Assembly (NCBI RefSeq): GCF_021129175.1
Contig: NZ_JAJOHV010000035.1
Location: 62,001 to 126,000, forward strand
Direction: 5' to 3'
Source: Chromobacterium piscinae
GTDB lineage: Bacteria; Pseudomonadota; Gammaproteobacteria; Burkholderiales; Chromobacteriaceae
Length of the DNA: 64,000 nt
Part shown: positions 19,848 to 28,685 of the stretch, in pieces
Layout of the letters: every line of letters starts with the position of its first letter
Position numbering within the stretch: the first letter of the stretch is position 1
Translations under genes and position numbers: made by a program
The notes under the pieces: generated by a model
Databases searched by the model: none
What the model was told of the DNA's origin: nothing
What the model saw: only the letters and a program-made list of their open reading frames with translations

Positions 19848-20143
19848 GGGATAAGAAAGGGAAGCCGGACTGCCCGGCGAAAAGTTGCAAGGTAAACCAG
19901 CAAGCATGGCGGCGCAAGCACCCGCGGCGGGAAAACCTCGGAGATCAGCCCGATCCCACGCCGCCCAGGCCTCGCGTGCCAGCGAGCAGCCGCGCGGCAA
20001 GCCGTCAGGCAAACAACGCTTCAGACCAAACTCGCCTGCTCCAGATCAATTCCACCCGTAAAAACCACCCCCCCAAAAAAAATCATACGTCATATCATGG
20101 CGGCAAAATGCAGCCTTGGCTCTATCCACCGCAACCATCTTGT
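19848..20143. other. Divergent intergenic region
   Basis: About 300 bases between the transferase and the repeat-protein gene. It contains a C6-A8 homopolymer stretch near 20070-20080 and no recognisable RNA, repeat or operator. Promoters for both neighbours must lie here. Confidence 0.5.
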
Positions 20144-20316
20144 CAGGAGTAAACATGAACCACCGCCAATTGCGATGCTGGACTCGCCGATCCCTTCGGG
20201 ATGGGTCATCGTCCGCCCCAACGGCAACTCCAATGACATTTACAACGCCAACAACGCGCCGAGGGAAGCGGAGCTGCAAGTGGCCGTCGGCTCGCTGGTG
20301 CCCGACGGCTGGGTGA
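20144..20316 (+). other. Strong ribosome-binding site with a start codon out of frame to the repeat gene
   Basis: CAGGAGT (20143-20149) followed six bases later by ATG 20155 is the best initiation signal here, but that frame (MNHRQLRCWTRR...) is Arg-rich and ends at 20316. The repeats start at ATG 20175 in another frame with no Shine-Dalgarno. Adding one base between 20168 and 20175 would fuse MNHRQL directly to the first repeat. This looks like a frameshift, either a mutation or a sequencing error. Confidence 0.6.
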
Positions 20317-20579
20317 TCACCCGCGCCATGGGCAACTTCAACACCATCCACAATGTCGCCGGGTCGTCATATGGCAGCCAGATCACGGTAATGCTGGGCT
20401 CACCCATTCCCGCCAACTGGGTGGTCGCCCGCGCCAACGGCAATAGCAGCGACATTTACTACACCAAGGGCGCAGCCATCGACGCCGAACTGCAGGTGAT
20501 GCTGGGATCACCGATTCCGGCCAGCTGGGTGGTGGTGCGCGCCAACGGCAATAGCAGCATCATCAAGCGTTTGAGCTAA
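20175..20579 (+). CDS. Small tandem-repeat protein of unknown function, possibly frame-broken at its start
   Basis: 134 residues from ATG 20175, made almost wholly of four imperfect repeats of about 36 residues. Each has the core S-x-x-P-x-x-W-V-x-x-R-x-x-GN-x-x-x-I, for example SPIPSGWVIVRPNGNS and SPIPANWVVARANGNS. The alternating hydrophobic/polar pattern with conserved Trp and Gly-Asn suggests short beta-strands, as in a small propeller or solenoid. No signal peptide is visible from this start. I do not recognise the family. The natural N-terminus may be MNHRQL from the out-of-frame start 20 bases upstream. A GC hairpin follows nine bases after the stop. Confidence 0.6.
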   Translation: MLDSPIPSGWVIVRPNGNSNDIYNANNAPREAELQVAVGSLVPDGWVITRAMGNFNTIHNVAGSSYGSQITVMLGSPIPANWVVARANGNSSDIYYTKGAAIDAELQVMLGSPIPASWVVVRANGNSSIIKRLS

Positions 20580-20587
20580 ACCATGCC

Positions 20588-20612
20588 GCCCGCCCCGTTC
20601 CCCGGGGCGGGC
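20588..20612. terminator. GC-rich hairpin between convergent genes
   Basis: Perfect 10-base stem GCCCGCCCCG (20588-20597) with CGGGGCGGGC (20603-20612) and a 5-base loop, between the repeat-protein stop and the convergent csaA stop. No T-run follows on either strand, so it may act only weakly or with help. Confidence 0.5.
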
Positions 20613-20625
20613 TCAGCCGATCGCG

Positions 20626-20970
20626 TCACATCAACCGGCCGCCGTTCGGCGCCGCGAGCGGGAACTCGGCCAGCATCACCCTGCCCGCCTCGTCGTGCAC
20701 CCCGGTCACCAGCACTTCCGAGCGCACGCCGGCCACGCGCTTGGGCGGGAAATTGCATACGCACAACACACGCTTGCCGATCAGCTCGGCGGCAAGGTAA
20801 TGGTCGGTGATCTGGGCGCTGGATGTTTTCACCCCCAGCTCGCCCAGATCCACCTTCAGCACATAGGCAGGCTTGCGAGCCTGCGCGTTGGGCTCGGCGT
20901 GGACGATGGTCCCCGCCCGGAACTCCACCTTGAGAAAATCTTCCCAGCTGAGGCTGCTTGAATCGGACAT
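20626..20970 (-). CDS. csaA: CsaA-type tRNA-binding protein
   Basis: 114 residues forming a single OB-fold EMAP/Trbp111 domain: FLKVEFRAGTIVHAEPN, then KPAYVLKVDLGE, TSSAQITDHY and VLCVCNFPPKRVAGV. Length and motifs match CsaA, a homodimer that binds tRNA and has been reported to have secretion-chaperone activity in Bacillus. Monocistronic, convergent with the repeat protein. Cytoplasmic. Confidence 0.9.
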   Translation of the reverse strand: MSDSSSLSWEDFLKVEFRAGTIVHAEPNAQARKPAYVLKVDLGELGVKTSSAQITDHYLAAELIGKRVLCVCNFPPKRVAGVRSEVLVTGVHDEAGRVMLAEFPLAAPNGGRLM

Positions 20971-21046
20971 TTCGCGTTTTCCATGTGATCAGACATGGCC
21001 GCAGTATGGCCGAACCGCGCGAGCGCAACGCGCGACGGACTACGGT

Positions 21047-21769
21047 TCAAGCGCGCCGGACTCTGCCCCGCTCTTCGCTGGGATTGGCGCCGAACCGCTG
21101 CCGGTACGCGGCGCTGAAAGCGGAAGCCGACTGGTAGCCCACCTGCAGCGCCACCTCCAGCACGCTGGCGCGGCCGCCCAGCAGCAAACGCCGCGCCCGC
21201 TCCATCCGCATCCGGCATAGATAGGCCATCGGCGTCAGCCCGGTTTCCGCTTTCAGCCGCGCATGGAACTGGCTGGGCGACAAATGGCAGGCGGCCGCCA
21301 TGTCTGCCACCGTCAACGGCCATCCCAGCCGCGAAGCCAAAAAACGGTCCAGCCGCGGCGACAACAGGAAAACCGCCGGCGCGTCGGGAAACAGCAGCTC
21401 CAGCAGCATGCCGGACAACATAGGCTGCCGCGCTTCCGGCTGCGGATGCCGCGCCGCCCAGTCCGCCAGCTCCCGCGCCGCGGGCGGCAAGGTCAATTGG
21501 CATGCCGCCGCGTCCGCGCCGCTTTCCTGGACGGGCACGTTCAGCACCAATTGCCGGTTGCCCGGCGCGCCGGCATAGCAATGGGAAACGCCGGCCGGGA
21601 TGCGCACCGCGGAACCCGCGCCGTTCAGATAGGGCAGCCCTTCCATCTCCAGCTCCAATGCCCCCGCCAGGCCAAGCACCCACTGGTGATGGCCGTCATG
21701 GGCGTGGCGGATGCTGTCGCTGCCGTAATGCAGCAGTTCGATGCGGGCGGAAAACATGGAGTGAGACAT
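21047..21769 (-). CDS. AraC-family transcriptional regulator with cupin sensor
   Basis: 240 residues from ATG 21769. The first 90 residues are cupin-like (HAHDGHHQWVLGLAGALELE, PAGVSHCYAG) and could bind a small ligand. The C-terminal 100 residues contain the two helix-turn-helix motifs of AraC proteins (TVADMAAACHLSPSQFHARLK, SVLEVALQVGYQSASAFSAAY). No Shine-Dalgarno is clear at this start; an upstream in-frame Met at 21832 is less likely. It lies between csaA and a GFA-domain gene on the same strand, with about 100 bases on the upstream side. No target is evident. Confidence 0.85.
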   Translation of the reverse strand: MSHSMFSARIELLHYGSDSIRHAHDGHHQWVLGLAGALELEMEGLPYLNGAGSAVRIPAGVSHCYAGAPGNRQLVLNVPVQESGADAAACQLTLPPAARELADWAARHPQPEARQPMLSGMLLELLFPDAPAVFLLSPRLDRFLASRLGWPLTVADMAAACHLSPSQFHARLKAETGLTPMAYLCRMRMERARRLLLGGRASVLEVALQVGYQSASAFSAAYRQRFGANPSEERGRVRRA

Positions 21770-21874
21770 CGTAAAAAGGTCGGAGGTCGAATCAATGCCG
21801 AAAAGGATAGCCGAACGGACCGCCCCGTCCAAGCCGGCCCGGCTCCCGCCGAAACAGCGCGGGCGATCCGGGCC

Positions 21875-22264
21875 TCAGGGAAACTCGTCGTGCTGTGGCA
21901 GATTGTCGGTGATGTCGTGCCACTCGGCCTTGGAGCCGACGAAAATATGCGCGGAGGGGCGGATGGCCGGGACGTCGATCAAAGTGCCCAGCGCCACATG
22001 GACGAACTCGCCGTCGCGCACTACCGAATACAGCAGCGATCCGCATTGGCCGCAGCGCGCGTCATGCGCGCGCTCGTCGCCATAAATCAGCAGGCTGTCC
22101 CGCCCCTGGGTCAGTTTGAGCTTTTGCCGCTCGATGCCGGCAAAGGGCTTGAACGCCGCGCCGGTGGCCCGCCGGCATTGGCCGCAATGGCAATTGAGCG
22201 CATAGCGGAATTCATCGCGGACCGCATATCGCACGGTGCCGCACAGGCAGCCTCCCTCTAGCAT
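21875..22264 (-). CDS. GFA-domain (glutathione-dependent formaldehyde-activating type) zinc protein
   Basis: 129 residues starting MLEGGCLCG at 22264, nine bases after GAGGAGG. Cys pairs of the family zinc sites are all present: GCLCGTVRY, CHCGQCRRATG and CGQCGSLL. The family is named after glutathione-dependent formaldehyde-activating enzyme (Gfa), but most members are of unproven activity. Monocistronic by appearance, in the same direction as the P450 gene whose stop is 79 bases upstream. Confidence 0.85.
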   Translation of the reverse strand: MLEGGCLCGTVRYAVRDEFRYALNCHCGQCRRATGAAFKPFAGIERQKLKLTQGRDSLLIYGDERAHDARCGQCGSLLYSVVRDGEFVHVALGTLIDVPAIRPSAHIFVGSKAEWHDITDNLPQHDEFP

Positions 22265-22342
22265 CAGCGTCGCCTCCTCGAAAGTTCTGTCGCGCCAACC
22301 TCCAAGCATGCCGCCGGCACGCGGCATCACGCGCCGCGCGGG

Positions 22343-23755
22343 TCAGATGCGCGCGATGTCCAGCGCCAAGGGCGCGCTCGGGCGTTGCGAAACATGAAAC
22401 ACGGCTCGCGGCGGCGCCATCCCGGCCGGCGTCGACAAGCGGTATCTGCGCAGCAGCTGCGCGGCCACCAGCGTCATCTCCGCCACCGCCAGATGCTGCC
22501 CCAGGCATACGCGCGGCCCGCCGCCGAAGGGCAGATAGGCGCCCTGCTGCGGCCTGGCCGCATCGGGGTTGAAACGTTCCGGGCGATAGCTGAGCGGCTC
22601 GGGGAACCAGCGCTCGTCATGCTGCATCAATTGCATCGGCACCATGAATACCGTCTTTGCCGGGAAGGTCCAGTCTCCCAGCGTCACTGGCTTGACGGCT
22701 CGCCGGCTCATCAGCAGCGGCACCGCCGGGTACAGGCGCATCGTTTCCAGCAGGGTCTGGCTTACGTATTGCAGCGCGGACAAGTCCGCGTTCCCGTCGC
22801 CCCCGCCGGGCCATGCCGCCAACGCCTCGGCCCGCGCCTTTTCCTGGATATCCGGATGGGACGCCATGCACCAGGCCCACCAGGCCAGCGAGGCCGCCAC
22901 CGTCTCGTGTCCGGCCAGGAAGGCCGTCTTGCACTCGTCCCGCACCGCCTGCAATGGCCAACTTTTCGGTTGCTGCAGATGGAGCCGCAACAGGCGGGAC
23001 AACAGATCCTCCGGCCATGCGTCCGCCGGCAGGCGCAGCCTGGCCTGCAAGTGCCGCTCGATCAAACCGTTCATCAGCAGCCGCGCGCGGCGGCGCTTGC
23101 GCTGCCACGGAACCCAGTCCGGCAGGCTGGCCGGCCTCCACAACTCTTCGGTGGAGGCCACCATCAAGGTATGGACGGCTTCCTCCGCCTCCCGCGCCTC
23201 GCTTCCGACGCCGCTGGAGAACATCATCCGCAGAATCACTTCCATCGTCACCGACGTCAGCTCACTCTCTATTGGCCAGGCGTCGCGCCGATCCGGCCAT
23301 TGCTCGAACGCCCGCCGGGAGGCCGCCACGATGGATGGCGAGAACGCCTGCGCCGATTTGCGCGTGAAGTCGGGCTGCAGCGCCTGCCGCTTCTCGCGCC
23401 AGGCCTCTCCCTCGGCGATCAGCACGCTATGGCCGTGCACCCGGCCGTACACGCTCAGCGCCCGCTCCCAGCGGCGCAGCGAGTCAGCCTGATTGACCAG
23501 CAGCTCGCGCGCCAGATGCGGATCGGAAACGATGACCTGATGTTCCGGCCAGGTGCGCACATGCACCAGATCGCCGAACTCGCGCTGCCAGCTGGCCAGC
23601 GTGCCCATCAAATCGCGCGACAGCTGGGTCAGCAGCCCCCAGCCGGTCAGGCCGGCTTCCGGACCCGGCGGCCAACTGCCGGAGGACGGTTTGGGCGATG
23701 CCGGCGGATGGCCGCCGGCATGGAATGGACAGGAGGATTGCGATGGCGTTTTCAT
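22343..23755 (-). CDS. Cytochrome P450
   Basis: 470 residues, soluble (no membrane anchor), with every P450 landmark: I-helix oxygen-binding AGHET, K-helix ExxR in ETMRLYP, PERF in YRPERFNPD, and the haem loop FGGGPRVCLG with ligand Cys417. The C-terminal region resembles bacterial CYP102/CYP4-like fatty-acid or hydrocarbon hydroxylases, but that reading is weak. No ferredoxin or reductase gene is adjacent, so electrons must come from elsewhere. The next genes upstream on this strand encode two diiron-type proteins behind a terminator, so a shared pathway is possible but not demonstrated. Confidence 0.93.
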   Translation of the reverse strand: MKTPSQSSCPFHAGGHPPASPKPSSGSWPPGPEAGLTGWGLLTQLSRDLMGTLASWQREFGDLVHVRTWPEHQVIVSDPHLARELLVNQADSLRRWERALSVYGRVHGHSVLIAEGEAWREKRQALQPDFTRKSAQAFSPSIVAASRRAFEQWPDRRDAWPIESELTSVTMEVILRMMFSSGVGSEAREAEEAVHTLMVASTEELWRPASLPDWVPWQRKRRRARLLMNGLIERHLQARLRLPADAWPEDLLSRLLRLHLQQPKSWPLQAVRDECKTAFLAGHETVAASLAWWAWCMASHPDIQEKARAEALAAWPGGGDGNADLSALQYVSQTLLETMRLYPAVPLLMSRRAVKPVTLGDWTFPAKTVFMVPMQLMQHDERWFPEPLSYRPERFNPDAARPQQGAYLPFGGGPRVCLGQHLAVAEMTLVAAQLLRRYRLSTPAGMAPPRAVFHVSQRPSAPLALDIARI

Positions 23756-23915
23756 TCAAAAATCATACCACCCGCCCGACTAGATATGCCAAATGTCGCA
23801 TGTCATGAATATTACTTTTTTGGTTAATAAAATCATGAGTCGATCCATTTTCCTGCTGCAAACCGGCGTATTTTTCAAGACAACCGCGACCAAGCGATAA
23901 AACCATGGAAACCGG

Positions 23916-23948
23916 CCGGGAGCAAAATGCCGTCTCGACTGCTCCCGG
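23916..23948 (-). terminator. Hairpin at the end of the diiron-enzyme operon
   Basis: Perfect 9-base arms CCGGGAGCA (23916-23924) and TGCTCCCGG (23940-23948) just past the minus-strand stop at 23951, followed on that strand by a T-rich stretch (GGTTTCCATGGTTTTATC). It separates the two diiron genes from the P450 gene. Confidence 0.6.
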
Positions 23949-23950
23949 TT

Positions 23951-24754
23951 TCAGACCGCCGCCTCCGCCGGCAATAACTGGCTGTCGATCACGTCCCACA
24001 ATGCCGCCAGCGCATCGAGGAAAGCGTCGATGCCGGACAGGACCAGCGGTTCGGTTTCGGCATTGAGCACGCCCGCAATGGCTTGCCGCACATTCAGCTC
24101 ATGTTGCTGCTCCGCGCCGCACTCCCCCCAGTGGTCAAGCAGATAGTACATTTCCGGGTCTTTCAGGCTTACGCCGTAGTGGCCGGAATCAACCAGCGCC
24201 CGTTTCTCGCCCGGAATCAGCGAGCGGTTGGAAATCAATTCCAGGGCGAAGGCGATGCCCAGATTGCGGATGGTGGACTCGGGATCGGACCGGCTTCTCT
24301 GCTGAAACACGGCGATGGCCTCGCGCGCCTGGCGAGTCAGGCCGCTGGTTCGATCATAGCCGGGCAGGTCGCCCAAAAGCTGGTCGGAGTAGCGTTTCAG
24401 CCCGGCCTCCACTTCCGCCTGGTCGTCCAGATCATCGAACACCCGCTCCTTGCCGGCCAGGTTCACGATGTGGCCCGCCATTCTCGCCAGATCGGGGCCG
24501 TGGCCGCCTTCCGAGACCTCTATTTCGGACATCAACTCCGCTTGCCGCGGCAGCCCCATATTCTTCAAGCCCTGCGGGAAAGCCATTCCCAGCCGGGTCG
24601 AGGCGCAAAAATTCTGCAGTTGGTGAAATAATGCCGCCGACTGCGTCGCCGGCAGCGGCGCACAGGCCCAGTGTCGGTACATGGGATGATCAAACACCCG
24701 GTGGTTCATCACTTTCCGGGCCAGCGCTTCCACTGCCATTGCCATATCTTTCAT
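23951..24754 (-). CDS. Haem-oxygenase-like diiron protein (iron-containing redox enzyme family)
   Basis: 267 residues from ATG 24754 (AGGAGAG upstream), all-helical. It has the ligand pattern of haem-oxygenase-like diiron oxidases: Glu/His in SEIEVSEGGHGPD, and the C-terminal YYLLDHWGECGAEQQHELN, which supplies acidic residues and His on late helices. Characterised relatives cleave or oxidise small acids and amino acids (UndA makes alkenes, BesC cleaves chlorolysine). The substrate here is unknown. The gene starts 34 bases after the ferritin-like gene stops and is followed by a terminator, giving a clear two-gene operon. Confidence 0.75.
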   Translation of the reverse strand: MKDMAMAVEALARKVMNHRVFDHPMYRHWACAPLPATQSAALFHQLQNFCASTRLGMAFPQGLKNMGLPRQAELMSEIEVSEGGHGPDLARMAGHIVNLAGKERVFDDLDDQAEVEAGLKRYSDQLLGDLPGYDRTSGLTRQAREAIAVFQQRSRSDPESTIRNLGIAFALELISNRSLIPGEKRALVDSGHYGVSLKDPEMYYLLDHWGECGAEQQHELNVRQAIAGVLNAETEPLVLSGIDAFLDALAALWDVIDSQLLPAEAAV

Positions 24755-24788
24755 GATGCTCTCCTGTCGACATGCTCGGATTGCGGAA

Positions 24789-25526
24789 TCAGAAATACTT
24801 GCGATGCGCCATCTCGTCGGGAACCTGGTACCCCAGGCGCTGGATATGCCCGCGAACGTCATCGCGATAGATGTCCCGCAATTGGCCGTTGGTGTACTGC
24901 CGCAGCCCCCATCTCACCGCCATTTCGCTGCGGCGCGAGTCTGAGCGGCCAAACATGTCCATCGCCATCGGATACAAGCGGTCAAGCGCCTCCTGAGCCC
25001 GCTCCCGCGCATCCTTGTCCTTCGCCGCGCGCCGCATCAACAGCGCCCCATGGCTGAAATGCCGAGCTTCCTCCTTCAACACCGCCTGGGCTTCTTCGCG
25101 CAGCGGCTGGTAGCTGCTGCCCACCATCTCCTTGATCTGGTAATGCCCCTCCAGCTCGCACAAAAAACTGAAAGCCGCCCGCTCCTCCCAGCTGCGAAAT
25201 TCAGTCGTCATGCTTTCCGCCGCGAAATACCGCCTATCCTCCTTTTTCTGGCCCAGCATATGGGAGGTATCGACTTCCAGCTCAGCCAGCAAGCGGGAAA
25301 ATCGGCGGAAGTGATCCACCTCTTCCGCGGCGAACTGCGCGCAGATATAGCGTTCGTCCGCATCCGGCGCCAAGGGATAGAAGGAATCGATATAGGTATC
25401 GCCCGCGCTCAGCTCGCCTTCTCCGTTAGCCAACAACTGATGAATCAAGGTGTCGCGGTATTCGTCCGGCATCGAGCCAATTCCCTCCAGGCTCACTTCA
25501 TACGGATTGATCTTGCTTTCCATCAT
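24789..25526 (-). CDS. Ferritin-like diiron protein, PaaA/PaaC type
   Basis: 245 residues from the first of two adjacent ATG codons at 25526, with AAAGGA just upstream. The four-helix diiron pattern is visible: FAAEEVDHFRRF supplies ExxH, and later CELEGHYQIKEM and KEEARHFSHG supply Glu and ExxH. Sequence character is nearest the catalytic subunits of phenylacetyl-CoA epoxidase (PaaA/PaaC), but no other paa subunit is present, so it is not part of that complex. It is first in an operon with the haem-oxygenase-like protein. The two may act in sequence or together on one substrate; this is inference. Confidence 0.75.
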   Translation of the reverse strand: MMESKINPYEVSLEGIGSMPDEYRDTLIHQLLANGEGELSAGDTYIDSFYPLAPDADERYICAQFAAEEVDHFRRFSRLLAELEVDTSHMLGQKKEDRRYFAAESMTTEFRSWEERAAFSFLCELEGHYQIKEMVGSSYQPLREEAQAVLKEEARHFSHGALLMRRAAKDKDARERAQEALDRLYPMAMDMFGRSDSRRSEMAVRWGLRQYTNGQLRDIYRDDVRGHIQRLGYQVPDEMAHRKYF

Positions 25527-25688
25527 GTTTTCCTTTCTCCAGAGTGAATGGCGACGATGATCCGACGCGGCGGAATTTCTCACAGGAGCGCAGCGTGTCG
25601 CCGAAAACAGGCGCAAGTCGGCCTGCGAGCGGAGATGGTCAATGAAGCGGGCCAGGTCCGACCGATGAAGTTGTGTCCCGCAATGGGT

Positions 25689-26105
25689 TCAGGCGGAGAG
25701 ATAGGTCAAGGTGTGATGCGACAGCGTTTGACCCGCTCCATCTGTGATGGTGGCTGTGCCGTAGGTGACTCGCCTGCCGCTTTTCATCACTTCGGCGCGG
25801 CAGTAAACGTCAGCCTGAGCCGCCCGCAGAAAATTGGTTTTCATTTCCAGAGTGACGATGGGAGCATCAATGCCCAACTCTGTCATGGCCGCCAGCCAAA
25901 ACGCCGTGTCCGCCAAGGTCATCAGACAGCCGCCCTGGATAATGCCCCCGGGACGATAAAACTGAGGCTGTGCCGGCAGCGCCAAATCCACTTTCCCGGC
26001 TTGCACGCTTAATACTTGATAATTCCAGATAGCGACAAACGGAGACTCTTGCAAAATCCTGACAGCCTGCTCAACCGTTTCCAGCAATAGCGGCGCTTTT
26101 TCCAT
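25689..26105 (-). CDS. PaaI-type hotdog thioesterase
   Basis: 138 residues with the hotdog-fold signature YRPGGIIQGGCLMTLADTAFWLA, where the Gly-rich turn and the catalytic Asp of the long helix fit PaaI/YigI-type acyl-CoA thioesterases. It ends TLEMKTNFLRAA plus a second strand pair. Starts at ATG 26105. The 162 bases between it and the ferritin-like gene (same strand) show no clear terminator, so co-transcription of thioesterase, ferritin-like and haem-oxygenase-like genes is possible. That would suit an acyl-CoA or acyl-carrier substrate. Confidence 0.82.
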   Translation of the reverse strand: MEKAPLLLETVEQAVRILQESPFVAIWNYQVLSVQAGKVDLALPAQPQFYRPGGIIQGGCLMTLADTAFWLAAMTELGIDAPIVTLEMKTNFLRAAQADVYCRAEVMKSGRRVTYGTATITDGAGQTLSHHTLTYLSA

Positions 26106-26809
26106 TCACCTCTCTCCTCCATATTCATTATTCTGACTCATCCTTTTGCCAAGTAGATTATGCTCATCAAAACCATTCAACAAGCGCTTTTTCAGAGAAC
26201 TGGCCACATTAACTACAATCATTCTGTACAGGTAGAGACATTCCATGCCAGCACCATTTTCAACTGTACCTTTTGCCGGGAAAAGTGAATATATCGCCCA
26301 AAGCGCCCGCTTAAAATAGGGAGATTTACTTGACAGTAAATACCACATACCCGCCTCTCCTCCATAACCATCAGCCCCAAACCCGGCCGCCGAGAATGGG
26401 AAAGCCGTCAAACCGGAGAAGTTCCGACGCCCCGATTTTCTCAAATGCGGCCCCAAACCCCGTGCTCTGAATCCAGGCCATGTCCTCTCGCCAGCCCATG
26501 CCGATTGAAAATGCCAAACAGGCAGCGCCGGCCCGATCCAATCTAATTGCCCCTCAAAAATGCCATGCAGATAAGAAGCTGCTGATCTAGAAAGAATGGT
26601 AATCAACGCATGCATTTCCACCTATCCGAACAGGCAAAAGGCAAGCATGCGCGGGGCCGCACGGCAAAGAGTTGGAATTCAATGCATTAAATTGAAAAGC
26701 AGCCGTAGATCATCAATGATTCGTTACAAAATTACGTCACAAGGGAAACGATCCGGCCAACCGATAATATCGATTCCGCTCATCGGAGATAGAAACAGGA
26801 AAAGGGAAA
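26106..26809. other. Gene-poor AT-richer region with a weak BRO-gene trace
   Basis: About 700 bases. An open frame on the minus strand (26106-26621) has no domain, an odd composition and no ribosome site, so I do not call it a gene. A short stretch at 26481-26520 resembles the plus-strand sequence near 30560-30610, which itself matches the 3' end of the BRO gene at 36864; it may be a very decayed copy. The last 25 bases carry AGGAAAAGGG, the ribosome site of the chemoreceptor gene. Confidence 0.45.
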
Positions 26810-28588
26810 ATGGACATCACAAAACACTTTTCTAGCACGGGAAGTTATCAGGATATCGTCAAGGCAATCGGCGCCGCGCAGGCTGTCATACAATTCAAGC
26901 CCGACGGCACCATCATCGACGCCAACCCCATTTTCCTGAACCTGATGGGATATTCGCTGAATGAAGTTGTAGGCAGACATCACGGCATGTTTTTGCCGGA
27001 AAGCGAAAAAAATAGCGCTTCCTACCAACAATTCTGGACAGAATTGCAACAAGGAAAGCATCAGACAGCCCAATTCAGACGCATTGCCAAAAATGGGAAA
27101 GATGTCTGGATACAGGCCTCCTACATCCCGATCCGAAAAGGCCGCCGCGTCGCCAGCGTCATCAAGTTCGCAACCGACATCACCAGCGACGTCATGATCG
27201 CCGCCGACCGGACTGGCCAGATTGAAGCCATCAACCGCTCGCAAGCGGTGATCGAGTTCACCACCGATGGGGTAGTCTCGCGCGCCAACGAGAATTTTTG
27301 CCAGGCGCTGAGTTACGACGAGCAGGAAATCGTGGGAAAGCACCACAAGCTATTCGTATTGCCGGAAGAAAGCCAAAGCGAGGCATACCAGCGCTTCTGG
27401 GACAGCCTGAGAAAAGGCGCGTTTCACGAAGGAGAATTCTGCCGCGTGGCGAAGAATGGCCGGAGGATCTGGATTCAAGCCACCTACAATCCGATCTTCG
27501 ACCCTGACGGCAAGATCATAAAAATCGTCAAATACGCCACCGACATCACCGAGGCGGTGAGGGCCAGAAACTCCAGCAAACTGATGTCGCTGATCATCAA
27601 CCAGACCGACAACTCCGCGCTGGTGGCTGACAAAAATGGCTTGATCATCTTCGCCAATGACGGCTTCTCGAAAATGAGCGGCTACGCGGCCGATGAGATC
27701 ATCGGCAAGAAGCCGGGGCACTTTCTGCAGGGCGAAGACACCAATCCGGACACCGTCCGGAAAATCGGTGCCTGCCTGCGGGAGCACCGTCCCTTCCACG
27801 GAGAAATCCTCAACTACACCAAGGCGGGCAAGCCCTATTGGGTTTCGCTGGCCATCAACCCGGTGTTCGACGAAACCGGCAGTCTGTCGAACTACATCTC
27901 CATCCAGGCCGACATCACCGAAACCAAGGAACGGGAAGAGGAATACAGCAAGAAATTCGCCGCGATAGGCATGTCCAACGCCATCTGCGAATGGAACACC
28001 GAAGGCAAGGTGCTGCAAGGCAATGAGTACATGGTTTCGCACCTGGAGCTGAAGAGCAATGAAGAGCTCCAGCAGCACGCCCGCCCGCTAGCGGAAATCA
28101 TAGGCTCGGACAATTTCAGCCGCGCGCTCAAAGGCGAAATGCTGACCGAAGAGTTCAAGATGAGGAAAAAAGACGGATCGATGGTGCTGATGAACGTCAC
28201 CGTCTGCCCTCTCACCTCCCAGCATGGGGTCGTCAAAAATATCGTGACCTATGGCGTGGACGTCACCGCCAAGATGGAGGCGGAAAGAGTGACCGATCAG
28301 GAAATGCGCCAGGTCATTTCCTCCAGCGAAAAGATATCGTCGATCATCGGCACCATCAACGACATCGCCGCGCAGACCAATCTGCTGGCGCTGAACGCCG
28401 CCATAGAGGCCGCCCGCGCCGGTGAAATGGGCAGAGGCTTCGCGGTGGTGGCCGACGAGGTGAGAAAACTGTCGATTGAATCGACCAAGTCTTCAAAGGA
28501 AATAGCCGACCTCGTCGACGAATCCATCGGCAGGATCAAAACGCTGGAGGCCTCGCTGAACAACCTGAAGACGAACGCCAAATCATGA
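26810..28588 (+). CDS. Soluble chemoreceptor-type protein with four PAS domains
   Basis: 592 residues with no membrane helix. PAS domains span roughly 15-120, 137-240, 255-370 and 380-490. The C-terminal 100 residues are a short MCP signalling segment with [20 protein letters not shown] and [14 protein letters not shown]. The third PAS has a LOV-like FLQGEDT stretch, but the photoactive Cys of the GxNCRFLQ motif is replaced by Gly, so it should not be a light sensor. Domain order recalls BdlA (PAS-PAS-MCP), a cytoplasmic biofilm-dispersal regulator in Pseudomonas, with two more PAS units. Redox or oxygen sensing through haem or FAD is likely but unproven. Confidence 0.85.
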   Translation: MDITKHFSSTGSYQDIVKAIGAAQAVIQFKPDGTIIDANPIFLNLMGYSLNEVVGRHHGMFLPESEKNSASYQQFWTELQQGKHQTAQFRRIAKNGKDVWIQASYIPIRKGRRVASVIKFATDITSDVMIAADRTGQIEAINRSQAVIEFTTDGVVSRANENFCQALSYDEQEIVGKHHKLFVLPEESQSEAYQRFWDSLRKGAFHEGEFCRVAKNGRRIWIQATYNPIFDPDGKIIKIVKYATDITEAVRARNSSKLMSLIINQTDNSALVADKNGLIIFANDGFSKMSGYAADEIIGKKPGHFLQGEDTNPDTVRKIGACLREHRPFHGEILNYTKAGKPYWVSLAINPVFDETGSLSNYISIQADITETKEREEEYSKKFAAIGMSNAICEWNTEGKVLQGNEYMVSHLELKSNEELQQHARPLAEIIGSDNFSRALKGEMLTEEFKMRKKDGSMVLMNVTVCPLTSQHGVVKNIVTYGVDVTAKMEAERVTDQEMRQVISSSEKISSIIGTINDIAAQTNLLALNAAIEAARAGEMGRGFAVVADEVRKLSIESTKSSKEIADLVDESIGRIKTLEASLNNLKTNAKS

Positions 28589-28610
28589 CCGCGTCCGTCG
28601 CTCATGGCGG

Positions 28611-28635
28611 CGCGTCGCCTTATTAAAGCGACGCG
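28611..28635. terminator. Hairpin after the PAS-MCP gene
   Basis: Perfect 8-base arms CGCGTCGC (28611-28618) and GCGACGCG (28628-28635) with a 9-base AT-rich loop, 23 bases after the stop. There is no T-run, so termination is only possible, not certain. Confidence 0.35.
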
Positions 28636-28685
28636 TCCCATTCGCCGGAATGCCAGCTCCCCTTCATATGATTGAGGAAACGCCC

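Noticed and set aside
24789-25526. Phenylacetate degradation (paa) operon
   Set aside because: Only one PaaA/PaaC-like protein is present; PaaB, PaaD, PaaE, PaaK and the downstream enzymes are absent.
26106-26621. 171-codon open frame between the thioesterase and the chemoreceptor
   Set aside because: No domain, no ribosome site, and it includes a faint BRO-gene trace; probably decayed DNA.
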